From the NCBI GenBank assembly GCA_028023455.1, contig JAQFVV010000050.1, positions 915,411 to 979,410 on the forward strand: 64,000 nucleotides of DNA, in the 5' to 3' direction. The notes beneath the pieces are model-generated. The model worked only from the letters and a program-made list of their open reading frames with translations. It ran no database searches and was not told where the DNA came from. Within the stretch, counting starts at the first letter, position 1; every line of letters begins with the position of its first letter. This DNA comes from Epiperipatus broadwayi. Lineage: Eukaryota > Onychophora > Udeonychophora > Euonychophora > Peripatidae. The position numbers were made by a program, and so were the translations under genes. Of the stretch, positions 46,459-57,830 are shown one piece after another.

Positions 46459-48482
46459 TGTAACGATATATAAATATGCCATTACATTAACTTAAAATAA
46501 AAACTAAGTTCGCAAATAAAAATAAATTTATTAAAAATCTAAAAGCTAAAAAAAAAATTAAAGAGTTGTTAAACGTATATATTTGCACAGAAGCACAACT
46601 TTAAAAATTTTTTTTTTTAATAAATAAAAGTATTTGAACGTACTTTGTTATAAAAAAGTACAAGATTAAAGATAAAATATTTTTGTAAATGGAAATGATT
46701 GTTTTAGAAATTAATTGAAAAGCAAGCTATCCCTTGGGCTCTTGTATAATTAAAAAGTTTGATGAAAGATAGATAAGAAAATAAAGAAATTAGTTTGTCC
46801 AATGGAAGCACCAAGCCTCAGCTCGGACCCTAATGAAAATGATGGATTAGTGACGTTTTGTTGGTTGAATCTGTGTGGATACTATAAAAAGAGAAATATT
46901 GAGTTTCCTGAAAGTTCCAACTTGATTTTGTGAGAAGAGCGATAAGACACACTTGTCGCTCTCTCTCACTTATTTCAAATAAAATGACTGTAATACCAAG
47001 ATTGAACCAGCTAAGGCAGCCTCCGGATTGAGAACTACGGTATAAACAACAGACTGGTCTTCCATGAAAGTCTTCATGGGAATAGACACCAAGAAACATG
47101 GACTCTTCTACTGTGAGCTATGAACTTTACAAGTTAACAAAAAAAAAAGTAATTAAGAACTTTCGTCAATTTTTTTTTAAAGATTCAGCCAATTTAAATT
47201 TTAAAATGAACTCTTATTTGATTTTGAAATTGATAATTAATGTTTAAATTATATATATTTGAGTTTGTTAAAAAATCATTTCCATTTTTTTTTATTTCTA
47301 TTAATATTTATTTGTATAAATTATTTAAATGCATGAAATTTAAGTTGGGTATAGATGTTGCATAGATTTTTGAGTGGTTAATTATGTTGTGGTTTTCATA
47401 TTTGATTAGAATATATAAGTCATCAATGTCAATGCAGCATCTTATGATGAATGCCATTGGGTTTCTTGTATTCCCTCTGCAACTGACGTTATCAATGACT
47501 TTGTATTTTGATCAGTTATGTTTATTTTGAAATGTTTTTAACCGTGGAATCTATGCAGCTGATCTATACTCAACATTATAAAACAAATTGTATAAAATTG
47601 ATCTGTGCGAATGTATATAAATGTTAAATTTAAGTCAGGCATGAATGGCTATATAGAGTTGTAAATTATATATATATAGTTTAAGGGAGGGTAATCTTAG
47701 GTTATTTGTTTCATAGTTAAATTGGGTCAATGGATTAGATGTATTGATGTAATTAGTAAATGTAGCATGAGATTCACTATGGGCAGGATTGCATATATAT
47801 GCCACACACCCTGTTTCCTATGGATGGGATTGTAAGTTGGCAAAAAGGACCGTAGTCCCTTCCTATGGAGTTTTTTTATTGCTCTTCTCGTAAGATAGAT
47901 GTAGTATTCCTATCTGGATGAGAGATAATTTCTTCTCTTTAACCATGCTGTACAGATATACATTCCTGACAGTATGGTTTGTGTTGTCATATTTCATGTT
48001 GCATTGAATACATCAATATATCAGATAGATTGGCATTGGCTTGACTGCGAACTCTTTGGCCTAAGGTTAAATCAGGGACAGAATATTTTCTTTTCAAATG
48101 CAAATCTATGTAGTTTATTCATACTCGACAATCTTAAAATTTTAAAATAATAATTTAAATTAAATGTTAATTAAAATAATAAATGTTATTCCTCAAATTT
48201 AAATGATTATATATGTGCATAAATAAATATTGTTTGTGTGTTAATTACTGGCAGTGGATTTTATTTTTTTATATTTAAGATATAAATTAAAGATATATAT
48301 TATTATCTCTGCGTCTCCACTGAGCTAGTGACAATGGGCTAATGATCGAAAATCAACCAGAATAAAATAATTTTTTTTTACTTACATATCTGCCTACTAT
48401 ATAAATTTTCTAGGTTCAAATGCCTAGTGGCGCCCTGTAGTGCAGATTACATTAAGTCTCCATTATCACCCCAATCGTTATA
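46459..48482 (+). mobile_element. Candidate solo LTR or 2-kb TIR element
   Basis: It begins TGTAACGATATATAAATATG and ends CCCCAATCGTTATAA, imperfect short inverted termini (TGTAACGAT / ATCGTTAtA). The last ~120 bp match window position 10-133. Inside are a TATA-like ACTATAAAAAGAG (about 46881) and an AATAAA (46978), the order expected within an LTR, with relatively GC-balanced blocks at 46800-47100 and 47760-48080. There are no gag or pol frames, and the 89-codon minus frame at 46830 has no domain. Two kilobases is long for an LTR, so a non-autonomous DNA element is an alternative. Confidence 0.45.
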
Positions 48483-51120
48483 ATATATATATATATATTA
48501 TTTTTAAATTCATTGTCCTTAAAATGTTAAGTTTATATATAAGCATTAATTAATATAACAATGAGTAAATTTTAAATCAAAAAATTTAGTTTATCAAAAA
48601 ATATATTTATTTTATTCTATAAAGATGACTTGTTAAAATTAGTTCACTATTTATGTCATGACTTAAAATTACTGATAAGATCACATGATCTTCTCTTTTG
48701 CTTATCCCTATATATTCAATAGTAGTTAATTTCATCCTACTGTAGCCCCATGTAATGTGTGCATTCAATGAACACCAGAAGATGTATGGTGATGAAATCA
48801 TCTTCATTGAGATTCTGACATTTCATCACTAAGGCCTCAGGATTTAAAACTGGAACTAATGGACCTATAACATTAATAATTCTGTAATAATATGATGACA
48901 ACTGTTTTGGAAGTATATGAGCAGGTATATAAATAAATTTCTGATAATTTTTAATTGACTAAAGTATGGAAAAGCCTAAAGTTGTTATAAAACTGTGGTC
49001 TCTAAAACACATGGACAAGAAACTAGTGTTAAATCTATATAATTGCAAATGCAAGTTGACTTGGATTAAAACATTAAAGATTTTGTTGAATTGCAGGATA
49101 TTATCTCAAATAGTATGGCTACTGAATGGCATAACTGTCATCATTCCAACTTTGAATCCTAGTCTTTTCTGATAAAGGCAAGAGCTAGAAACTAGCCTAG
49201 AAATGTTTTTTTTTCCAGCATTTCATTATCTGATGTCCATTAATTATCTCATCTTACAGTAAGTGGCTTTAGAAAAAGATGAAAAGAACTGCTTTTATAT
49301 TCAACATTTTAATTATTTGTTTTAATTACTACCATTTTAATTAAAGAAGTGTTAGTAATAATGGTAAATAGTGTAAAAATATTTTTTTATATGCAGCTAT
49401 ACAAATTATAAATTTTATTGTTCGAAATCTGAATGTGGGGATAATGTATGTAGTTAAGGGACTGCCAAAATTTAAGATGTATTTAGCTGCTATGGGTGAA
49501 ATTGGAAAAATATACCGAGTTCAAATATTGAGGAGGATTTACAATTAGATAATAAGCAGAATAACTTAATTAAAAGGCAGAATTGGTTTAGTTAGTAGCG
49601 GACTTGATTTGGGGTGAAAAGCTCCAAGATCGATTCTGGCGCTCACATTTCTTATGAATTCCCAAACAATAACAGAAGCCTAACTTTTAAAAAGTTTCTA
49701 TAATTAATATGACCTTGACAATAATAATATTATTTCTTCGGAGTTCAAAAAAATAAAATTTCCTTAGCCTGCTCTCATCAACTTTTCAGTTTCCCATAAT
49801 TCTTGTTTCGCCGTCATTCCAATTTAAAAAAACAATAAAGCGACTGACAATCAAACTTTGGAAAATGAAAGGAAAGCTATTTGAAAATGTAATAAACACG
49901 GACAAGCCCGCTAATTGAATACACATGTAAATTAATAAGTGCATTCAAAATCTCTGACACCTCCTTGGTTGGGTACGTTGAATGTTACTTCTTGTTGGGA
50001 GATTTTGAATATGTTAATTTGATAATATTTTCAATTATAAATAATTTTGTCTCTCTTTCTTCTTTTTTCAACGCTTGCAAATAAATTAATCTCAGAGTCT
50101 TAAAAATTCTATTTTATTTTAATCTTCTTCAGATTTTAATTTAATTGCAATTAGTTATTATGAATGATTTCCACCTCTCTCTCTCTACATCTTCTGTCTG
50201 GAATGAGAACACCAACCACGTAGTAATTTCATTATAGAATGGTTTTATCTTCCCAGGTATCCATTATGATAATAACAGAATAGACATATGAAAATTACAA
50301 GTCGCGTTACTGCGTAATTTTTTTATAATACACATCTTGATAAAAATAAATGATGTTATATCTATACGTGTAATGGATAAATTTTTTCAAAATATAGCAA
50401 CAATCTCCCTTTTCCATAACTTTGTTTCATCACCATCGTTAGTTATCTGTGAAAAGAAGTCATACATATTTTTCTACATTCCTTTTTCTTAAGCTCTACT
50501 ATCTACTTTTAAAACATTGCATAAGTTTTTTTTACAAAAATGATATATACAAATTCCTTTCTTAATAAACTTCTTTAATACTGTACAGCATTCCCACAAA
50601 TCTCGCAATTGTCAGTTAAATATACTAGTTCTCATTTTTTAGGTGACAAACTGTTAACACATATCCTATGGACACATCAATATTACAATAAGGAATGCTA
50701 CTGGCACAATCAAGTCTACTCTGTGATATAGGTTTTCTACACTTGCACATAGAAGATGAGTTGTCTTATAAAAAGATATAAAAAGGTATTAAATTAATTA
50801 GACTGACTACTAACTATAGATTCATCATATATACTTATCTCAAATCAATACAGTTTTTGGATATTAATTATAATACTTATTAAACAATCGATGACTTATT
50901 GTTAAAAGTGGGCTTCCAGATAAATAAACAATGCCAGTTGGGTTAAACTTTTAAGAGATATAATTGGAGTCTCATTAGCAGATCCAGAACAAAGAATTTG
51001 TATCTACTTCATAAATGGAATTTAACTGCCATTTTGACCTATGCAGATGTGGTTAAGTACCTCATAAGACATATAGTTAATAGTCAAAATAAGAGTCATA
51101 GATCACATGACCATATCTCT
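48483..51120. other. AT-rich spacer, no supported gene
   Basis: A tRNA-like stretch near 49600-49650 (TAGTAGCGGACTTGATTTGG, then AGATCGATTCTGGCGC) may be a SINE remnant. A 68-bp mini-TIR unit lies at 49943-50010. Otherwise unrecognised. Confidence 0.45.
49943..50010. repeat. Miniature inverted-repeat unit, 68 bp
   Basis: ATTCAAAATCTC at 49943 and GAGATTTTGAAT at 49999 are perfect 12-bp inverted ends around 44 bp of mixed sequence. It may be chance in AT-rich DNA. Confidence 0.4.
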
Positions 51121-51290
51121 TAAGCTTGTAAGTTATCTAGTGTCTGAACCTACCCTGACACCTCTCTGAAGAGTGCCAAAGCACGAAACCATGGTCAAGG
51201 GTTTGGGGAGGGGTTTCTGACAGAGATATTTTAAGTGCTGGCTCTGGCTAAGCATTTATCACAAAGCTTGTAGAGGAACTGGCAATCCTC
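51121..51290 (+). mobile_element. Family B partial element (B5) with intact ribozyme
   Basis: AGTGTCTGAACC...ACACCTCT and AGAGATATTTTAAGTGCTGG are family B sequence, and AAGCATTTATCACAAAGCTTG is the right end. Only one arm is clear, so this may be a monomer unit rather than a foldback. It carries the best-preserved hammerhead core in the window. Confidence 0.7.
51161..51201 (+). ncRNA. Candidate type I hammerhead ribozyme (family B)
   Basis: In order: CCUCU (stem I 5' strand, 51161-51165), CUGAAGA (51166-51172), GUGC-CAAA-GCAC (perfect 4-bp stem II with G10.1-C11.1, 51173-51184), GAA (51185-51187), ACC-AU-GGU (stem III, 51188-51195), C (cleavage nucleotide, 51196) and AAGGG (stem I 3' strand, four of five pairs, one a wobble). 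Every conserved core base matches the hammerhead consensus. The very short stem III resembles the minimal form known from Penelope-like elements and retrozymes, which may need dimerisation to cleave. Activity is untested. Confidence 0.8.
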
Positions 51291-52095
51291 ATTGTTTTAT
51301 ATAGTTAGTAGCTTTCAAATCTAATGAACTGTGTTAGAATTGAAAAACATAATAGAATCTCTAGTAAATATATCCCTTAAATGGAACCTATACAGTTTTC
51401 CATGGTTACTATCTTCATCAACTTCATAAATAGAATTAACCAATCAATGAATTATTTAGGTTTGGCTGACTATTCATTACAATTTGAATCTATATCTGCA
51501 TTGGCAGAATTGGAAAAATAATAAAGCCAGTAGTGAATATGTCTTCTGAATAAAATATTACAGTGTCCTATACTTATTACACTCATTTTATGAATGGGAT
51601 TTAAGTTACCACCCTATTTAAATAAGTAAACAGAAACTATAAAAACATAGTTATCAACTGTCAAAAATACATTGAAGAATGTAATGAATCGTGACTATAT
51701 TTCATGAATGAAATCTGCAGATTCCTATGTAGGGTTTGTCTATAATTAAGCTATCTAAAGCATAACAGAAATAAGTTATAAGCTAAATTTAGTAAATAAA
51801 TTAATAAATGCCTTGTATTTTTTTTCTCCTTCTATACTAATAGTATACTAAAGGTATACTATTTCATTTACTCCTTCAAAGTTTCTTTGTGCTTGTTATT
51901 ATCTTTTCAATTTGTATTTCATTAGTCATCCAAATCCACATATCTAAATTGTAAGTTTAATCTTCTCTATTTGCCAAAATCACTGCTCTATGAAAAGTTG
52001 TATTGCAAATAAAACATTAACAAACATTTTTTTTCACAGTATTGTCTTTGGCAAGTAACATACCATTCTGTGGCTACAAAAAATCTATTTAGGCA
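51291..52095. other. AT-rich spacer, nothing recognised
   Basis: No gene or repeat supported. Confidence 0.5.
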
Positions 52096-52099
52096 TTAA

Positions 52100-52312
52100 A
52101 TAGAGAGATTTAAACTTAGGATTTTCAATCTATATTCATCATCCACTCAATATCAAACAACCAATACACATAACCACACACATGTGAAAAAGATAAATGA
52201 TCTTCCAATATAAGTATTTTATGCAGAACTAGCACCCATCAGTGGAGGATGAATATAAACTAAAAATCCTATGTTCAAATCCCTCTATTTACTATAGTAA
52301 ACATTCAGTATA
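52100..52312 (-). mobile_element. Family C element (C4)
   Basis: GAGAGATTTAAACTTAGGATT (inverted B-box end), ACACATAACCACACACATGT and AAAAGATAAATGATCTTCC lead to a core at 52203-52245 (minus): CUGAUGG-GUGCUAGUUCUGCAU-AAAA. A9 and G12 are changed, so it is probably inactive. The right end has GTTCAAATCCCTC, a B-box-like sequence. Confidence 0.68.
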
Positions 52313-52985
52313 CTGAATGAAAAGGTTAACTATTTAGGGGCATGTGGAAGAATAGCAACCTTTCAAGTCATTACTTATTTAGGTATCATAATTCCTGTTA
52401 TACTTGTTATTAAATATTCTTCCATTTGTTTCACTAACATTTCTGCTTTAGTTACATTAAAACTTATGTAAATAACAATCGAAGTAAATGCTCTTTTACA
52501 TGCTCAGTAGAAAGCAATACAATGATTTTATTAACATTACCACTAGTAATACAGTGACATTGGGAAATTACTAAAATCATGTTTTTTAAAGGAAGACTTA
52601 CTGCCGATAATGTCTATCACCATTAATATTCTCATTTGATTTTTTAATCATATATTCATTTTATAACCCTAGTAAATTTTAGCTGCATATTTCATCAAGA
52701 GATGGAGATAAAAATGAAGAATTTGCAAGTACGATTATATTTTTTTTGTAATGGAAAGGACCCTTTTTTTCTGTTGGACATATTTAATTCATGCATTTAT
52801 TTTATTATAATTCATCAAAACAGACATAAATAAACATTTAAATACAAGTAAAGTACATATAGTCTTTATCTTCTTTATGAAGTATTATAATTTTGTTTTT
52901 CTTACTGCATTGCTAAATCCATGGTTTCGATTGCCCCATCAATAGTGAGTTGTAAAAAGCATTGTAAAAAGTAATGAAGAACTTA
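52313..52985. other. AT-rich spacer, nothing recognised
   Basis: No gene or repeat supported. Confidence 0.5.
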
Positions 52986-52989
52986 AATG

Positions 52990-53210
52990 CTATTAACTGA
53001 AACATAGGCTTATTATATACCTGTGTCTATATATGTAATATATATATGATATATGAGCACAGAGTTTCACATGTCCCATCACTCTACACTCTATCTCATA
53101 ACACTGATGCACTTGAACACATATATGTCGAAAAGATAAATAATCACCAATATACATATTTCATGGTAAACCAGCAATCATCAGTTGGTCCAGATATTAA
53201 TATTATATAG
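52990..53210 (-). mobile_element. Family C element (C5) with hammerhead-like core
   Basis: The left end ATAGGCTTATTATATACCTG and ATATGTAATATATA match the terminal repeat of C2. The core at 53147-53188 (minus) reads CCAA-CUGAUGA-UUGCUGGUUUACCAU-GAA-AUA-UG-UAU-A-UUGG: stem I is a perfect CCAA/UUGG, stem III is 3 bp, the core bases are intact, and stem II has one broken pair (C opposite C). Next to C6 in tandem. Confidence 0.72.
53147..53188 (-). ncRNA. Candidate hammerhead ribozyme, stem II weakened
   Basis: All core positions of the hammerhead consensus are present, with a perfect 4-bp stem I and a UA cleavage site. One mismatch in stem II relative to 14429-14470 may lower activity. Confidence 0.5.
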
Positions 53211-53234
53211 TACATATGCTTAAGATATATATAA

Positions 53235-53452
53235 TTAAAGGTGATTTGAATCCTGATTTCAAGTTCCCTTCAGTCAACCACTCTATTTTATACAACCAAT
53301 ACACATGACCACATATATGTGATAGAGTTCATCATGAAATATGTATATTGGAGATCATTTATCTTTTTCACATGTATGTGGTCATGTGTATTGATTGTAT
53401 AAGATGGAATGAATAACTGAATGAAGATTGAAATTCCATCTAATTATAAATA
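53235..53452. mobile_element. Family C foldback element (C6)
   Basis: A compact inverted dimer: TTATACAACCAATACACATGACC is mirrored by GGTCATGTGTATTGATTGTATAA (both described here as their ~20-bp arms), with TTTGAATCCTGATTTCAAG at the left and TGAAGATTGAAATTCC at the right. Only the GAAAUAUGUAUAUUGG half of the ribozyme remains, on the plus strand. Confidence 0.7.
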
Positions 53453-54512
53453 AACATTATAAATAATTCATTATGTATATTAATAAAGTGATAATTAATA
53501 TTTTATTAGTAATTACAAATTACTTTTTAAAAAAGATTCACAACTTTACAAAAAAAAAAAATCAGCAAATATTCAAATCTTTATTTTTGAAAAAAAATGC
53601 TTTAAAACATTTTTTTTTAACATTTTATTTTTGTAAATTATGAAGTATATAAATATAGAAATGTTAAATAAATATATATTTAAAAACAAATATACTAGCA
53701 AATTAGGTCTGAAATTATATTTACAAATATTCAATAAATATCCCCCCCCCCACTAAAACATTTTTAGACTGGATCATCTGATTAAAAGTTAAACATTCAA
53801 TCCAGGTAAAAGTTTCTACTGTGCAAAAAAACTTCATCAGAACTATAAATATAAGCACCATAATTATTAAAATATTATTATATATAAAATAAATGCATTA
53901 CTATTAATTTAAATAATTTTTTTGTATTATAATTGATAAAATGTTTATTTAAATATCTATAATTTTATTTTATAAATATGTATAGATTATAATCAACAGA
54001 ACTTTTACAATGTTTCAAGTTGCTACACCTGAAAACAAATCAAATAACTTCTTTTAAAACATATGTTTCTATTAGTCAAATCTGGTGTCATCAGTAGCCC
54101 AAGAAATCAAATAAGTCTTCAGTAAACATAGTGAATGCAAATTTTGGGAGCAATCTAACTAAAGACTTCCTTAAATGAGTTTGCTTAAAGCTTTCTTTTG
54201 TTTAATAATATTAAATTGATACAAAGAAAACTAGTTTAATTGTTGCTAAAATTTATGTTTAAGCTTTAAGATCATGTTGAAATTTATAAGCATATTTAGG
54301 AGAGATTGGATGACTATATTTATTGAAAGATCATCTGATTTTTAGCCTTAATGATGTCATCAGATTTAATCGATAGAAACATATGGGTGGTAAAAATTTA
54401 ATTGAATTTTTCAATATTACTTTGCCACTTGTAACATCAGAAAATTTCTGTAGAGAGCATAGCAAAATGGCATTATTGTTAATACATATTTAAGCAGTAT
54501 TTAATTAAATAA
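53453..54512. other. AT-rich spacer with a possible Penelope-like 3' segment
   Basis: At 53790-53850 (minus) TTCTGATGAAG...CAGTAGAAACTTTTACC has the CTGATGA...GAAAC spacing but no convincing stem II or stem I. A C10 run precedes it. Otherwise unrecognised. Confidence 0.4.
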
Positions 54513-54516
54513 TCGC

Positions 54517-54543
54517 GCACACACACACACATATATATATATA
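54517..54543. repeat. CA/TA microsatellite
   Basis: (CA)n followed by (TA)n. Confidence 0.95.
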
Positions 54544-54852
54544 ATAAACTTACCAGTGACTACTGCTTCTTTTGTTAGACTGAATTCAAAACACATATTT
54601 TGTTCAAAAATATTTTTTTTTTATATCTTAGGTTTGACACAAATTATTACCATATCATCATGTGCAGTTTTTACTTTCTTGAAATTATTATATGAACTAT
54701 CAATAAATAATTTCAATCATAATTTAATAATGAGACTCGTATTTTAATCACTCTTATTTAGTGATGTGTGATAACATTTGTGATGTAATGTGTAAGAAAG
54801 GGAATTTTGTTCATACTCATAGATTACATTAAGTTTTCTTATGATTAAGAAT

Positions 54853-55088
54853 TAAAACAGGCAAAACTCTTCATACAGTAGTGCCACTCAGTGTAAGCCA
54901 GAGTAACCAATGGATGTCAGAAGGCTTGTGCATAAAATCCCTATCTAGTGTCTATTCATCCAAAATTCCCAGAATAGTTTCTAGCTTGTGGCACTAGATA
55001 GGGATTTTATGCACAAACCTTCTGGTATCCATTGATTACTCAGACTTGCACTGAGTGGCACTACTGCATGGAGAGTTTTGCCTGTTTA
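54853..55088. mobile_element. Family A short foldback element (A4)
   Basis: The best-preserved family A termini: AAACAGGCAAAACTCTTCAT at the left and GGAGAGTTTTGCCTGTTT at the right. The arms (~100 bp) run through AGTGCCACTCAGTGTAAGCC / TTGCACTGAGTGGCACTACT and GCATAAAATCCCTATCTAGT, inverted. The centre is AGTTTCTAGCTTGTGGCACT, where the ribozyme half has been deleted. It defines the family ends used for other copies. Confidence 0.88.
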
Positions 55089-55925
55089 GTAACAGTTATG
55101 AACAAGCATAAGAAATGGTGGTCATGTGATGTTTAGTGGATTAAGAATTACAATAATATAACTAAAATAGTTGTAAATATTTTCCTAACTTGAACAACAA
55201 TTGTCTGAGTTTTAATTATATGATTGTTATGTTCTGGACTCTTATAATCCAAGAATTATTATAATTTTGTGATTTAGATTTTCTGATTATGCAGATGATG
55301 ATAATGAAGACAGTCATAAATTAAGATTAAATAAATTTTTTATTAATAATGTAAAATATAATAAATATAAATTCTTTATAGTTTAATATAATCAAAACAA
55401 AATAATTATTACAATATTTTAATAATCATTTCAAACCCATAAAAGAAGATATATTTTATCATCTATGAATAAATAAAGTTCTCTCTTGCATTTAATCTAG
55501 CTATCTTTCTAAATATAATATATGTATAAGACAACCTTTCATTAATATGTCAGCAATCTATATTGCCAACAAAAAACATGCTAAGTTTGGGAAGCTGTAT
55601 AGTTTTCTCAGTCTATACAAAATAACTGCTTAAATTTAGATAAACAATGTTTTGTCATAATCTTTGCATATCAAACATGCATTCTATGAATATTAACACC
55701 ATTACCATTTCATATCTACTCTAACAAGATCAAATGCAAACAAAGACGTAGATCACAATACACATGCCTTCAACATTTCTTCCTAGCATATAGGATAGGA
55801 AAAATCATGGGATAAACAATGAACCATGTTTATTTATCCATAAAAGTCTGTATCATATCACTAAGATTTAACAAGAATAAAACATCATAAACATTTGCTC
55901 AACAAATTATTTAGGTCACCTATAG
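55089..55925. other. AT-rich spacer before the minisatellite
   Basis: AATGGTGGTCATGTGATGTT just right of A4 is the family A flank. Nothing else recognised. Confidence 0.5.
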
Positions 55926-55926
55926 C

Positions 55927-56615
55927 ATACTATACTCCAAAAGCATAATTTAAAATAACACATGAAAATGGTTTCAAATATGCTATACTCCAAAGGCATA
56001 ATTTAAAATAACACATGAAAATGGTTTCAAATATGCTATACTCCAAAGGCATAATTTAAAATAACACATGAAAATGGTTTCAAATATGCTATATTCCAAA
56101 AGCATAATTTAAAATAACAAATGAAAATGTTTTCAAATATGCTAGACTCCAAAAGCATAATTTAAAATAACACATGAAAATGTTTTCAAATATGCTATAC
56201 TCCAAAAGCATAATTTAAAATAACACATGAAAATGGTTTCAAATATGCTATACTCCAAAGGCATAATTTAAAATAACACATGAAAATGGTTTCAAATATG
56301 CTATACTCCAAAAGCATAATTTAAAATAACACATGAAAATGGTTTCAAATATGCTATACTCCAAAAGCATAATTTAAAATAACACATGAAAATGGTTTCA
56401 AATATGCTATACTCCAAAGGCATAATTTAAAATAACACATGAAAATGTTTTCAAATATGCTATACTCCAAAAGCATAATTTAAAATAACACATGAAAATG
56501 GTTTCAAATATGCTATACTCCAAAGGCATAATTTAAAATAACACATGAAAATGGTTTCAAATATGCTATACTCCAAAGGCATAATTTAAAATAACACATA
56601 AAAATGGTTTTAATA
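55927..56615. repeat. 53-bp minisatellite, 13 tandem units
   Basis: The unit begins ATGCTATACTCCAAAGGCAT and continues AATTTAAAATAACACATGAA and AATGGTTTCAAAT, with exact 53-bp spacing of starts from 55927 to 56563. Units differ mainly at two sites (CCAAAAG or CCAAAGG, and ATGGTTTC or ATGTTTTC); units 4 and 5 carry private changes. 53 is not a multiple of 3 and stops occur in each frame, so it is non-coding. Confidence 0.97.
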
Positions 56616-57575
56616 CCTACTATTTATCATATAATAGTCCGATAAAACACGTGGTATTCATAATAAAATAATTGGACATAAGAATTACGAATTAACAATT
56701 TATAAAAAAATAATACATCATCTTCAAATGTACATCATTCATCCATATTATACTTTAAACAATTCCATACCAAATGTTCTTGTTATCATTGTCAATACAA
56801 TGCTGCAATTATATTTTGAGAGCTCCCATATCTATACATGATACATACAAATTATAAATAAATTATTAGAAAAATATTATATGCATAAAAAAATCTTAGA
56901 TAAATTTATACCTAGTCCTGAAATCACTTATTCTAAAGCACATTTAATAATGTTCCAGTTCAAATAATGATTTCATTATTATCCAGACCATTTTATTTAA
57001 AACAGCCCTAAAGTTTCAAGATCATGAATAGATAAATAATTATTTAATATCTGAAGCAATAAATATAACACTAACACAATGTGAAATAATACAAAATTTT
57101 AATACAGCACATTATTGGTTCTATATCATAAATAGAATGAAATTTTCCAATGCAAACATATTTTACTTTAAAATAAATGCAACATAAAGGTTGAATATTT
57201 CATATTATACTTGAAAACAAAACACAATTTCTGAGAATGTGGATATTTTCACTTTTCCAAATTATGAGAGCATATCATTCTCAAACTTATTCTAAAATAA
57301 TGTAAATATATTTTAGATATCCATAATTATTATAGTTTAAAACCATTTCAATTATCTTCTTTAAAATATTATTTTGGTCAGCATATAGTTTACATTTTTG
57401 TTATTTCCAAAAAAATAACATGACAAAGAATACAATTGATTAATATTATAGCAACAGAGAACTATAAAGTTATAATTAATTTAGGATAAAATCTTACTAA
57501 GTTCAGAAATATTACCAAATTTACCACTTCCATTATTTTGCTGTAATATCTTATATAAATGCAATTTATTCCCTA
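56616..57575. other. AT-rich spacer, nothing recognised
   Basis: No gene or repeat supported. Confidence 0.5.
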
Positions 57576-57830
57576 TACTTTAAACACTTTTTACCAAAAA
57601 ACCTTTTATTGTACATTTATGCATACACAAACTTACATTTTGACCATCCTGCAGTCTTCTTCAGAGTCACTTGTACTTTACGTTTTTAAAAGTAAAAAAA
57701 ATGTTTTTTTATTTTTAAAAAATTGAAGTAAAAGTGACTCTGAAGAAGACTGCAAGATGGTTGAAATGTAAGTTTGTATATGCATATATGTACAATAAAA
57801 TATTTTTGTCGAAAAGTGTTTAAGTGAATG
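57576..57830. repeat. Foldback element I with Penelope-type 3' motif
   Basis: Arms of ~95 bp: TTATTGTACATTTATGCATAC is mirrored by TATGCATATATGTACAATAA, and GCAGTCTTCTTCAGAGTCAC by GTGACTCTGAAGAAGACTGC, with a centre near 57702. Each arm carries CUGAAGA, a ~16-base linker and (in the right arm) GAAA-UGUA-AGUUU. GACU/AGUU can pair as stem I; stem II is weak. CTGAAGAAG...GAAA(C)GT strings of this kind are often seen at the ends of Penelope-like elements. Confidence 0.75.

Noticed and set aside
46830-47099. 89-codon minus-strand frame as a gene
   Set aside because: Lies within the candidate LTR; no domain, no start context, Cys/Ser-rich by chance.
53790-53850. CTGATGA...GAAAC string on the minus strand as a hammerhead
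   Set aside because: Spacing fits, but stem II and stem I do not pair convincingly; could be a decayed Penelope-like end.
55927-56615. CRISPR array
   Set aside because: Units are contiguous 53-bp repeats without unique spacers, in a eukaryotic context; it is a minisatellite.
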